A DNA stretch of 37,701 nucleotides from Gemmatimonadota bacterium (lineage in GTDB: Bacteria > Gemmatimonadota > Gemmatimonadetes > Gemmatimonadales > Gemmatimonadaceae): assembly GCA_002737115.1 (NCBI GenBank), contig NSHR01000035.1:1-37701 (forward strand), written 5' to 3'. The notes below the pieces were generated by a model. It ran no database searches. It was given only the letters and a program-made list of their open reading frames with translations, and was not told the DNA's origin. Of the stretch, positions 25,069 through 34,323 are shown in pieces. A program made the position numbers and the translations under genes. Numbering within the stretch: the stretch's first letter is position 1; each line of letters opens with the position of its first letter.

Positions 25069-25930
25069 CCTGCGCTCGGCCGTCGTCGGGCGCGCGGCGC
25101 ATGCACAGCGCGCGGTGGCCGTGTCGAACACGCCGGGTGATGCGCACGACGATGCGGGCGGCGGCGCGCAATCGGTCACGTGGGGCATCGCCGTGGAAGC
25201 GCCTGTCGAGATCGCGTTGAACGGCACGCCGTGGACGGTCATGCTGGCCACTCCGGCCGATCTGGCCGATCTCGCCGTGGGACTCGCGCTCACCGAGCGG
25301 GTGCTGCGCGATGCGCACGCCGCGACGGACGTGGTGGTCTCGGAATTCCTGCACGACATCGCGGTGAATCTGATTGTACCGGAATCCGCGCTCGATACCA
25401 CCGCGATCCGCTCGCGTTCGCTGCTTGGCAGTACCGCCTGCGGCCTCTGCGGCCTCGAGTCGCTGGCGCAGCTACACGCGCGTGGCACGTCGGTCAGCGC
25501 GGCGCCACCGAGCGCCGAGATCTCCGATGCGGCCATCCTGCGGGCGTTCGCCGAGCTACCGATGCACCAGCCCATCAATGCCGCCACCCGGTCAGTGCAC
25601 GCGGCGGCGTGGTGCGCGCCAAACGGCGCGATTGAGCTCGTGCGCGAGGATGTCGGGCGCCATAATGCGCTCGACAAGCTGATGGGCGCATTGGCGCGCC
25701 GCGCGATGCTCGCACAGCCGGGCTTCGTGGTCATGAGCAGTCGCTGCAGCTACGAATTGGTGTACAAGGCCTCGGTGGCACACACCCTGTTGCTCGCGAC
25801 CGTGTCGGCGCCGACCACCATGGCGCTCGAATGGTCGGCCGCCCTGCAACTGCCGCTGGCCTGCCGTGTCGGTGGCGACGCTCACCCACGCGTGGTGCGC
25901 TTTCCCGCGGAGGAACACAATGCAGGCTGA
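25061..25930 (+). CDS. fdhD: Formate dehydrogenase sulfurtransferase FdhD (289 aa)
   Basis: GTG start inside the fdsA coding end (8-base overlap). FdhD takes sulfur from a cysteine desulfurase and delivers it to the molybdenum cofactor, which formate dehydrogenases need for activity. The hallmark Cys pair is present: ACGLCG, Cys127 and Cys130 (CGVCG in E. coli). Conserved segments IAVEAPVEIALNG, DLAVGLALTERVL, REDVGRHNALDKLMGA and SSRCSYELVYKA are all in order. Placement inside the operon, directly after the catalytic subunit, fits maturation coupled to synthesis. The first ~38 residues are a variable leader. Confidence 0.95.
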   Translation: MTDLRSAVVGRAAHAQRAVAVSNTPGDAHDDAGGGAQSVTWGIAVEAPVEIALNGTPWTVMLATPADLADLAVGLALTERVLRDAHAATDVVVSEFLHDIAVNLIVPESALDTTAIRSRSLLGSTACGLCGLESLAQLHARGTSVSAAPPSAEISDAAILRAFAELPMHQPINAATRSVHAAAWCAPNGAIELVREDVGRHNALDKLMGALARRAMLAQPGFVVMSSRCSYELVYKASVAHTLLLATVSAPTTMALEWSAALQLPLACRVGGDAHPRVVRFPAEEHNAG

Positions 25931-26150
25931 CAACCTCGTACGCATGGCGAACCAGATCGCCCTCTTCTTCGCACCGTACCCGGAGACGGACGCGATCGAA
26001 GGAGTGCGCGGCCATCTCGTGAACTTCTGGGACCCCGCCATGCGAAAGGAGTTGCTCTCCATCGCCAGCGGGCTCACCCCGACCTCGGCGCCGCTCGATG
26101 CGCTGGTGCTGCGCGCGGTCACGCAGCTGCGCGGCGCCGTCGACGAGTAG
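25920..26150 (+). CDS. fdsD: Formate dehydrogenase delta subunit (76 aa)
   Basis: The ATG at 25920 is preceded by GGAGGAA and overlaps the fdhD end by 11 bases. The protein has the FdsD pattern: LVRMANQIALFFAPYP, GVRGHLVNFWDPAMRKELL, LDALVLRAVTQL. The delta subunit is found only with FdsABG-type NAD-linked formate dehydrogenases and is needed for an active or stable complex. It is the last gene of the operon; the 478 bases that follow hold a large inverted repeat. Confidence 0.92.
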   Translation: MQADNLVRMANQIALFFAPYPETDAIEGVRGHLVNFWDPAMRKELLSIASGLTPTSAPLDALVLRAVTQLRGAVDE

Positions 26151-26368
26151 AGCACACAACCGCGACCGCGAACGCGACCGCACGACGGCGGCCACTATGG
26201 CCGAGTATGGCTAGCACCCCAGTGCAGCCCGCACACAGAGTCCATCGGCACGCTTTACTGGACATCCTCATCGTGGTGGATTGCTGCCGCCGGAGAGGTA
26301 TACGGGACCGTTGCCGGAGCATCGGGTCACGAAAGTCGAGTGACGGCGGCGATGCGTTAGGCAGTGGA
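26151..26368. other. Gene-free stretch after the formate dehydrogenase operon
   Basis: No convincing gene lies between the fdsD stop and the large inverted repeat. A plus-strand frame (26207-26467) runs into the repeat and has no ribosome site or recognisable protein content. It begins with an imperfect CGCGACCGCGAACGCGACCGC run (about 26160-26181). No strong terminator hairpin with a T tract is seen here. Confidence 0.6.
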
Positions 26369-26616
26369 CAGTGGACAGGCGTCTGGCATCTGACTGGGTA
26401 TAGCGGTCAGAATTCAGCAACGACAGTCCACAGTGCCGAGCCATTTGGTGGTGCCGTTCGACAGTAGAGGCGCTGCGCCATGTGAGCCGAAGTGCCCGGG
26501 GGATCGCACGACGGCCTCACGGATCGCCAGCGCCACGAAACCCGCTCGGCACGGTGGACTGTCGTTGCTCGATTCTGACCACTATACCCAGTCAGACGCC
26601 AGACGCCTGTCCACTG
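26369..26616. repeat. 248-bp element with 73-bp near-perfect inverted repeats
   Basis: The left arm 26369-26441 (beginning CAGTGGACAGGCGTCTGG) is the reverse complement of the right arm 26544-26616 with about five mismatches in 73 positions; the 102-base centre (26442-26543) is unrelated and contains GGCGCTGCGCC. The heptamer CAGTGGA is duplicated at the left edge (26362-26375). No transposase lies inside and I find no clear target-site duplication. It sits between the convergent fdsD and oxyR genes. It could be a non-autonomous mobile element (MITE-like), a bidirectional terminator, or a structured RNA. Confidence 0.88.
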
Positions 26617-26628
26617 AAAACTGAGCCG

Positions 26629-27516
26629 TTACCCGAGGCGCACCACGTCTCGTACGCATTCCACGAACGCTCGCGCCGGCGCGGACTGCGCCGCCCCGCG
26701 TCGCCACACCGCGACGATCTCGCGCTCCAACACGTGGTCAACCAGCGGCACGTACGCACACTGCGGCGTGTTGTGCCGCACCGCCGCCATCGCCGGCACG
26801 ATCGATACGCCCACCCCCGCCCCCACCAGCTCCAGCACCGTCGCCAGCTGCGCACTCCGACACACCACACTCGGCGACAGCTGCCGACTCGAACAGAACC
26901 CCGCCACCTGTTCGCCGAGACAGTGCGCCGGGTCCAGCGTCACCGCCGGTGCGTCGCGAAGCTGCGCCAGCGTGATGCGCCCCGCCCGTGCCGCCGCGTG
27001 CGAGGCCGGTACGGCGACCACCAAGGCGTCGGTACCCAGGATCTCGGTCTCGAGATGTTCGAACGCGTACGGCAGCGCGGCAATCACCACATCGAGCGCA
27101 CCATCCAGCAGCAGCTTGGCCAGCACCGCACTGTAGTCCTCGCGCAACTCGACACGCATCGCCGTATGACGCGCGCGCAACCGTTGCACCGCGGCCGGCA
27201 GCACGTACGGCGCCACCGTCGGAATGGCCCCGATGCTTAACGTGCCCGCGCCGTCCAGACGCTCGCGCCGCATGGCGTCTTCGGTGTCACGTACCTCGTC
27301 CAGAATGCGCCGCGCCCGCGGATACAACGCGCGCCCCGCCTCGGTCAGCGTAACCCCACGCCCGTGCCGGTCAAACAGCGGCGTCCCCATATGCGCCTCC
27401 AGCCGCTGGATCTGCCCCGTGAGCGAGGGCTGCGACAGCGAGAGGTGCCGTGCCGCACGGCTCAACGACCCGGCGTCAGCGGTTTCAACGAAGGCGCGAA
27501 GAAGCATCGTATCCAT
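26629..27516 (-). CDS. oxyR: Peroxide-sensing LysR-type regulator OxyR (295 aa)
   Basis: LysR HTH at the N-terminus (RAFVETADAGSLSRAARHLSLSQPSLTGQIQRLE in outline), then the periplasmic-binding-type sensor. The OxyR redox site is exact: HCLGEQVAGFC places Cys199 and Cys208 at the same numbers and spacing as in E. coli OxyR, with His198 beside them and Thr100 in IPTVAPYVLP. Peroxide should oxidise Cys199 and form the disulfide. The gene is divergent from katG, its usual target, with an OxyR-type operator between them. A TATACT box at 27528-27523 lies 6 bases before the ATG at 27516, so the message may be leaderless. Confidence 0.93.
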   Translation of the reverse strand: MDTMLLRAFVETADAGSLSRAARHLSLSQPSLTGQIQRLEAHMGTPLFDRHGRGVTLTEAGRALYPRARRILDEVRDTEDAMRRERLDGAGTLSIGAIPTVAPYVLPAAVQRLRARHTAMRVELREDYSAVLAKLLLDGALDVVIAALPYAFEHLETEILGTDALVVAVPASHAAARAGRITLAQLRDAPAVTLDPAHCLGEQVAGFCSSRQLSPSVVCRSAQLATVLELVGAGVGVSIVPAMAAVRHNTPQCAYVPLVDHVLEREIVAVWRRGAAQSAPARAFVECVRDVVRLG

Positions 27517-27525
27517 GGCCTAAGT

Positions 27526-27562
27526 ATAAGCTAAAGCTATGGGTTGTATAGCATTTTCCTGA
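27526..27562. promoter_or_regulatory. Candidate OxyR operator between oxyR and katG
   Basis: The known OxyR site consists of four ATAG/CTAT elements, with the two inner ones arranged CTAT-N7-ATAG. Exactly this core is present: CTAT 27537-27540, seven bases, ATAG 27548-27551. The left outer element is ATAA (27526-27529) where ATAG is expected, with the conserved A at 27535; the right outer element is poor (CTGA, 27559-27562). The site overlaps the likely oxyR promoter, fitting autorepression, and ends where a weak katG -35 begins, fitting activation. Confidence 0.65.
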
Positions 27563-27591
27563 TTGCGGGCTATAGCACGCACCCGTAATTT
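27563..27591 (+). promoter_or_regulatory. Candidate katG promoter
   Basis: TTGCGG (27563-27568) and TAATTT (27586-27591) are 17 bases apart and start at the base after the OxyR site. The -35 is weak (only TTG matches), as expected for a promoter that needs an activator bound immediately upstream. The katG leader would be about 75 bases. This is inference from spacing and position. Confidence 0.4.
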
Positions 27592-27621
27592 TCATCAAGC
27601 AGCCGCTGTATGGATCAGCAC

Positions 27622-27638
27622 CTCGGTCGGTGACCGAG
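27622..27638 (+). other. Small hairpin in the katG leader
   Basis: CTCGGTC-GGT-GACCGAG is a perfect 7-bp stem with a 3-base loop, 35 bases before the katG start. No T tract follows, so it is not a standard terminator. It may stabilise the leader or affect translation. Confidence 0.45.
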
Positions 27639-27655
27639 CCGCACACGACCCGTAG

Positions 27656-29887
<2,232 letters not shown>

Positions 29888-29922
29888 CGCTTTTTTGTTT
29901 CCGTCCTTCAGCCCAACGCCCC

Positions 29923-31041
29923 ATGTACAGCCGTCGTGAATTCATCGGCACCGGTCTTGCGGCGCTGGGTACCGCATCAATGTTCGACCCGCGCGTGCTC
30001 GTGGCCGGACGCGCGGCGAAAAAGATTCTTATTCTTGGCGGCACCGGTTTTGTCGGTCCGCACGATGTCCGCGAAGCGCTGAAGCGCGGACATCAGGTCA
30101 CGATCTTCAATCGTGGCAAGAGCGCGCCAGGCATGTTCGGCAAGGATGTCGAGGAACTGGCCGGCGACCGCGCGAATGACCTGAGCGCGCTGAAAGGACG
30201 GAAGTGGGACGCCGTGATCGACGAATCGGCCTCGCTGGCCAGTGCTCCCGACTGGGTGAAGCTCTCGGTCGACCTGCTAAAAGATAACGTCGATCAGTAT
30301 CTGTTCATCTCGACGCGCTCGGTGTACCAAGATCTGAGCCGTGTGCCGATGTCGATCGACGCCCCGGTGCTCACGCTCGAGAATTCGCCGATAGAAGCCG
30401 GCAAGCCGCTCAGCTACGGACACGCCAAGGCGTACGCCGAGAAGGCGGCCCATGCCGCGATGCCGGGTCGCGTCACGGTGGTGCGTCCAGGTCTCATCGT
30501 GGGCCCCGAGGACGACACCGATCGCTTCACGAACTGGCCGGTGCGCATCGCACGCGGCGGCAACGTGCTGGTGCCGGGCGATGGCAGCGACCACGTGCAG
30601 ATCATCGATGCCCGCGATCTCGTGAAGTTCTGTATTACGCTGGTCGAGAACCGCACGTTCGGCGTCTTCAACGGTGTCGGCCCACAGGGCGGGATGCCGT
30701 TCAGGGAGTTCGTGTCGCGCATTCAGAAGGGGGTCGGCGGCAATCCCACGTACACTTGGGTGGATGCCGACTTCCTGCGGGCGAACGGCGCCAATCCCTA
30801 TGGCAAAGAGTTGCCGGTGTTCCAGGTGATGCGTGGACGCACGGCAGGCTTTGCCCGCTTCGACATCACGCCCGAACTCAAGGCAGGACTCACGGTGCGC
30901 TCGATGGAAGACACCGCGCGCGACACGCTCGCGTGGTGGAAGACACTGCCGGCTGAACGACAGGCCGCGATCAAGACGGGTTTTACGCCGGAGCGTGAGG
31001 CCGCGTTGCTGGCACTCTGGAAGGCTCGCACGCCCAAGTGA
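29923..31041 (+). CDS. Exported NAD-dependent epimerase/dehydratase-like protein (372 aa)
   Basis: An extended-SDR protein with an apparent Tat signal (YSRREFIGTGLAALGTASM). The NAD-binding loop is ILGGTGFVG (37-45), and the catalytic set appears as Ser130 (FISTRSVY) and Tyr165-x3-Lys169 (YGHAK). Later segments VVRPGLIVGPEDDTDRF and DGSDHVQIIDARDLVKF fit nucleotide-sugar epimerases and isoflavone-reductase-like proteins. NAD is normally cytoplasmic, so if it is exported by Tat it must fold with its cofactor first. Its stop overlaps the start of the CIA30 gene by 4 bases (GTGA), so the two are coupled. The substrate is unknown. Confidence 0.85.
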   Translation: MYSRREFIGTGLAALGTASMFDPRVLVAGRAAKKILILGGTGFVGPHDVREALKRGHQVTIFNRGKSAPGMFGKDVEELAGDRANDLSALKGRKWDAVIDESASLASAPDWVKLSVDLLKDNVDQYLFISTRSVYQDLSRVPMSIDAPVLTLENSPIEAGKPLSYGHAKAYAEKAAHAAMPGRVTVVRPGLIVGPEDDTDRFTNWPVRIARGGNVLVPGDGSDHVQIIDARDLVKFCITLVENRTFGVFNGVGPQGGMPFREFVSRIQKGVGGNPTYTWVDADFLRANGANPYGKELPVFQVMRGRTAGFARFDITPELKAGLTVRSMEDTARDTLAWWKTLPAERQAAIKTGFTPEREAALLALWKARTPK

Positions 31042-31574
31042 GCGAACGCATCGCACCGGTCCCGCGACGTCTCGATGACTTCGACGTGGGGCCGGCGTCG
31101 ATGACCCGACGGTGGTCGGTGTTTTCCGATCGCGTCATGGGCGGCGTGAGTATCGCGAACGGCACGATGGCCACCGTGCAGGGTCGCCACGCCCTGCATC
31201 TCACCGGCAGCGTGTCGCTCGAGCAGAACGGTGGATTCATCCAGGCGGCCTGCTCACTCGGCGATCCGCCGGGGAGCGGCGTAGACGCGCGCGGATTTCG
31301 CGGCGTCGCCCTCAGCGTGTGTGGCACGCCGGGGTCGTACTTCGTGCATCTGCGCACCGCTGATACGCGCGCGCCGTGGCAGTACTACGGCGCACCGCTG
31401 CCGGTGTCCGGCGAATGGACGCGTGTCGATCTGGATTGGGGAGCATTCACACCGGCGTCCATCAGCGCGCCGCTGGATGTGAGCCGCATCGTGCGCATTG
31501 GACTCGTGGCGGCGAAGACCGCGTTTCGCGCGGACGTCGCGCTGTCGGAGTTGTGGCTCGCGACGAGCGACTGA
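31038..31574 (+). CDS. CIA30-family protein (178 aa)
   Basis: GTG start overlapping the epimerase-like stop. The CIA30 jelly-roll is recognisable from LDDFD ... RWSVFSDRVMGGVSIANG, LHLTGSVSLEQNGGFIQA, FRGVALSVCGTPGSYFVHLRT, WQYYGAPLPVSGEWTRVDLDW and ISAPLDVSRIVRIGLVA. Named after the mitochondrial complex I assembly factor NDUFAF1, bacterial members lie next to many different enzymes and probably bind carbohydrate or protein ligands. No signal peptide is seen, although its partner appears exported. The palindrome CTGACGTCAG covers the stop codon. Confidence 0.87.
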   Translation: MSERIAPVPRRLDDFDVGPASMTRRWSVFSDRVMGGVSIANGTMATVQGRHALHLTGSVSLEQNGGFIQAACSLGDPPGSGVDARGFRGVALSVCGTPGSYFVHLRTADTRAPWQYYGAPLPVSGEWTRVDLDWGAFTPASISAPLDVSRIVRIGLVAAKTAFRADVALSELWLATSD

Positions 31575-31593
31575 CGTCAGCGCGCGCCCGCGC

Positions 31594-32085
31594 TCAACAG
31601 TCGGCGCCGTCGCGCATCCCGCTGATGCTCACGTAGAGTGAGTCGCCCAATGCCGCGCCGCCCACCCGTCGCAGCGGCACGGCGACATGTGCACCGCACC
31701 AGGATGCGGCACCCGACAGATGGCGACCGCCGGCAATCACACCAAGCGTGTACGACATGGCTGGCTCTACCGGACCGAGGCTGAGCTGTGCTTTCGCCGC
31801 CGTATCGGCGTTCGCACCAAGCATGACCACGGTGATCGGCCACGTCGCACCGCTATCCAGCGGCATTTCGCCCGACACGAAAAACGGATGGTAGGGCGCC
31901 AGCTCAATGCCGCGCAAACTTCGGAGCTGCGCGCCAGCGCCCACCGACACGCGCAAGGGCTCCGCACTGGCGAACGCCGAATCCTGCGCGTAGTACGACA
32001 CCTTGAGCGTCGCGCCGCGCGGACTCGGCGCGGTGCAACTGGCGCCCAGTGCGACGAAAAACACGACCGCAAACGCACGCATCAT
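31594..32085 (-). CDS. Small lipoprotein (163 aa)
   Basis: The start is placed at the double ATG at 32085/32082 (MMRAFAVVFFVALGASC), a lipoprotein signal with lipobox GASC; the longer frame to 32193 is random-looking. The mature part is beta-rich (LKVSYYAQDSAF, PFFVSGEMPLDSGATWPITVVMLG, SYTLGVIAGGRHLSG) with two later Cys (SWCGAH and the terminal DGADC) that may form a disulfide. No family is recognised. It converges on the CIA30 gene with a 19-base gap. Confidence 0.65.
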   Translation of the reverse strand: MMRAFAVVFFVALGASCTAPSPRGATLKVSYYAQDSAFASAEPLRVSVGAGAQLRSLRGIELAPYHPFFVSGEMPLDSGATWPITVVMLGANADTAAKAQLSLGPVEPAMSYTLGVIAGGRHLSGAASWCGAHVAVPLRRVGGAALGDSLYVSISGMRDGADC

Positions 32086-32192
32086 TTGAGTGCTACGTGG
32101 GGGTGAGAAACGACCAGTATCCGTGCGATCGGCAGCCTTCTCGCTCTGCGAAGGTAGCGTACGCCCCGTGCAGGCCGACGAGGCCGCTGACA

Positions 32193-32241
32193 TACTTTAT
32201 AGCACAAAGTACTTGATGTTGCGGTCGTCCTGGTCGATACT
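32193..32241 (+). promoter_or_regulatory. Promoter with palindromic operator, leaderless start
   Basis: TACTTT-ATAGCAC-AAAGTA (32193-32211) is a perfect 6-bp inverted repeat around 7 bases, running into the palindrome AAGTACTT (32207-32214). It overlaps a -35-like TTGATG (32213-32218); after 17 bases comes GATACT (32236-32241). The ATG of the next gene begins at 32249, about where transcription should start, and no ribosome site exists. This suggests a leaderless message controlled by a repressor or activator at the palindrome. No regulator gene is adjacent. Confidence 0.55.
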
Positions 32242-32248
32242 CCCCATT

Positions 32249-33742
32249 ATGCATAGGCAACCACAAGGACCGGGTCATGTGCCCGACCCCACCACGCAAC
32301 CCGCCGGGCGCCTCTGGGCGACCGCGGCGGCCGTCGCCGCCCTCGGGGCCTGGGTGATGTTCGACGCACGGCCCGGTCTCAATTGGCTCCTATGGACCGG
32401 CGCGGCCGCGACGGGACTGACCGCCCTCCATCGCGGCCGACACGCCCAGCGCGGCGGAACGCTCGTGCCGAGCCTCGGCGCCGCGGCCACCCTGATCGCC
32501 GGTGCTGCCACGATCACGGCGAGCGAGGTGCTGCACGTCGTGATTTGTGCGGCCGTGGTGGTGCTACTCGCCATGCAAATGCTGCTGGCGGTCGATCCCT
32601 CACCGCGCCGCATCACCGCCCGCTTCGCCGCGACGGCGCCGCCCGTGGCGCTGTTTCGCGCGGTGCCGCACGCGCTGCGTCGCGCCGCGGAGGCCACCGA
32701 GCAGATCCGATCGACGCGAGCGCGCGCGTGGGTCCGTGGCCTCGCCCTGACACTGCCCGTGTTGCTCGTCTTTGCGCTTCTCCTGGCGGAAGCCGACCCC
32801 ACCTTCGCGCGCTGGCGGGATGCCGCCGACGCGTTCTTCTCGAGTTGGGAATTCCTGCCGCGCGTCATCTTCTTTACCGCCCTGCTGGGGCTGGTCGTTG
32901 GCGCCTACGGCTACGCCCTCTCGGACAACGCAGCGCCGTTGGCCACGACAGATCGCGAACCCGTGCGCTGGCTTGGCGCCACGGAACGCGTCATGCTCCT
33001 CGCCGCCGTCACGGCCCTGCTCTGGCTCTTTCTTGCCCTGCAGCTCGGCTATTTATTCGGCTCGCAGCCGCGTGCGACGGCACCGGGTATGACGTTCGCC
33101 GAGTATGCGCGACGGGGATTTGCCGAGCTCTCGATCGTCGCCTCGGCCAGCGTCGTGCTCATTCTTTTCGCCGAGCACTTCGGGCAGCGTGATCGGCATG
33201 TACGTCTGGCACAGCTCGTGGCGTACGCGCTCGTCGTCGCGGTCCTACTGCTGCTCGCGTCCGCTGTTCATCGCGTGCTGCTGTACGAAGCCGCGTACGG
33301 ATTCACGACGGCGCGGCTGTATGCGCAGGCGTACATGATGGTGGTGGCCGCCGCGCTCGTGCTGCTCGCGGTCGAGGTGGCCCGCACGCTCGATACCGGG
33401 CGTCTGTTCCGACGCACGGCCGCCGTGGCCGCCGTGCTGCTCGTGGGGTTGCTGTACTGGAATCACGACGCGTGGATCGCGAGGCGCAACATCGACCGAT
33501 TTGCGAGCGCCGGCCAGCTCGACATCGCGTACCTCACGGGCGAACTCTCACCCGATGCCCTTCCGGTAATCGTCGACAAGCTGGCGTCGCTGCCCGAGCC
33601 CACGAGAGCCGACCTCCGCGCCGCCCTGCAGAAGCGCTACGCCACGGGCGCTACGCTGGCCACGACGCACTGGTTCGAGTGGAATCTGTCTCGCACCCGA
33701 GCCCGAGCAGCCCAGACCGCGATGACGCCCGTCAGTCCCTAG
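32249..33742 (+). CDS. DUF4173-type polytopic membrane protein (497 aa)
   Basis: The start at the ATG 32249 is supported by the promoter spacing; the frame is open back to 32090 but those residues are hydrophilic and random. At least ten hydrophobic helices are visible, e.g. RLWATAAAVAALGAWVMF, LVPSLGAAATLIAGAATI, GLALTLPVLLVFALLLA, VIFFTALLGLVVGAYGYAL, VMLLAAVTALLWLFLALQL. The conserved DUF4173/DUF4153 features are EADPTFARW, the segment LGYLFGSQP ... TFAEYARRGF, and a soluble C-terminus (YWNHDAWIARRNIDRF, LDIAYLTGELSPDALPVI). The function of the family is unknown. Its TAG stop shares a CTAG with the convergent DUF1415 gene. Confidence 0.82.
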   Translation: MHRQPQGPGHVPDPTTQPAGRLWATAAAVAALGAWVMFDARPGLNWLLWTGAAATGLTALHRGRHAQRGGTLVPSLGAAATLIAGAATITASEVLHVVICAAVVVLLAMQMLLAVDPSPRRITARFAATAPPVALFRAVPHALRRAAEATEQIRSTRARAWVRGLALTLPVLLVFALLLAEADPTFARWRDAADAFFSSWEFLPRVIFFTALLGLVVGAYGYALSDNAAPLATTDREPVRWLGATERVMLLAAVTALLWLFLALQLGYLFGSQPRATAPGMTFAEYARRGFAELSIVASASVVLILFAEHFGQRDRHVRLAQLVAYALVVAVLLLLASAVHRVLLYEAAYGFTTARLYAQAYMMVVAAALVLLAVEVARTLDTGRLFRRTAAVAAVLLVGLLYWNHDAWIARRNIDRFASAGQLDIAYLTGELSPDALPVIVDKLASLPEPTRADLRAALQKRYATGATLATTHWFEWNLSRTRARAAQTAMTPVSP

Positions 33743-34323
33743 CGCACTGGCGCCTCGAGCCCCAGCGCCGTCCATCCGGATGTGCCCAGACGGCGCATGG
33801 TCTCGAGGTTCTGCTGATAGATATTCGGCGCATCCGGAAACGCCGCCACGGCTCGGCTCACACTCGCCTCGCGCAGCAGGTGGAGCATGGGATATGGCGA
33901 GCGGTTGGTGAAGTTCGTCACGTCGTCGCGAGGCGTGCCGGCGAACTGATACGCCGGGTGAAAGCTGGCGATCTGCACCACACCTTCTAGACCCAACGCC
34001 TCGACGGTCGCCTCGGCGATATCGAGAAAGTCGTTGTAGTCGAGAAAGTCGGTGAGCACCTGCGGGTGGATCAGCAATGTCGTATCAATGACACTGGCAT
34101 CCGCCTGTGCCAGCGTGCGCAATTCGCGCTCGAGCACCTCACGCAGCGCATCCGCGGTCTGCGCCTCGCTCACGACGTAGCGCACCTGATCATTCACGTA
34201 GACCGCTTTCGCGAAGGGACACAGCTGCAGGCCGATCACCGCGCGCTCCAGCCACACGCGCGTGGCCGTGACGACGGTGGCGGCTGGCACCTCGATGTGC
34301 ACCTCTGAACGAGAATCGCTCAT
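33739..34323 (-). CDS. DUF1415-family protein (194 aa)
   Basis: Matches the DUF1415 pattern: TRVWLERAVIGLQLCPFAKAV, an internal segment LLIHPQVLTDFLDYNDFLDIAEATVE, and the signature SFHPAYQFAGTPRDDVTNFTNRSPYPMLHLLRE in outline (FHPAYQFAG, NFTNRSPYPMLHLLRE), ending NIYQQNLETMRRLG. The family is soluble and widespread but uncharacterised; the conserved Cys in LCPFAK and the His/Asn cluster suggest an enzyme or metal site. Its ATG overlaps the sulfatase stop as ATGA, so the two are translationally coupled. Confidence 0.9.
   Translation of the reverse strand: MSDSRSEVHIEVPAATVVTATRVWLERAVIGLQLCPFAKAVYVNDQVRYVVSEAQTADALREVLERELRTLAQADASVIDTTLLIHPQVLTDFLDYNDFLDIAEATVEALGLEGVVQIASFHPAYQFAGTPRDDVTNFTNRSPYPMLHLLREASVSRAVAAFPDAPNIYQQNLETMRRLGTSGWTALGLEAPVR

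Noticed and set aside
23485-25734. 749-aa minus-strand open frame opposite fdsA and fdhD
   Set aside because: Long only because of GC-rich codon structure on the other strand; the plus strand encodes complete conserved FdsA and FdhD, and the antisense product has no family features.
26207-26467. Plus-strand 86-aa frame after fdsD
   Set aside because: Runs into the inverted repeat, has no ribosome site and no protein-like pattern.
26362-26628. Target-site duplication that would prove transposition of the 248-bp element
   Set aside because: The flanks (TTAGGCAGTGGA on the left, AAAACTGAGC on the right) do not give a clear direct repeat; the doubled CAGTGGA is only on the left.
29888-29900. 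T6 tract after katG as an intrinsic terminator
   Set aside because: I could not find a convincing GC stem directly before it.
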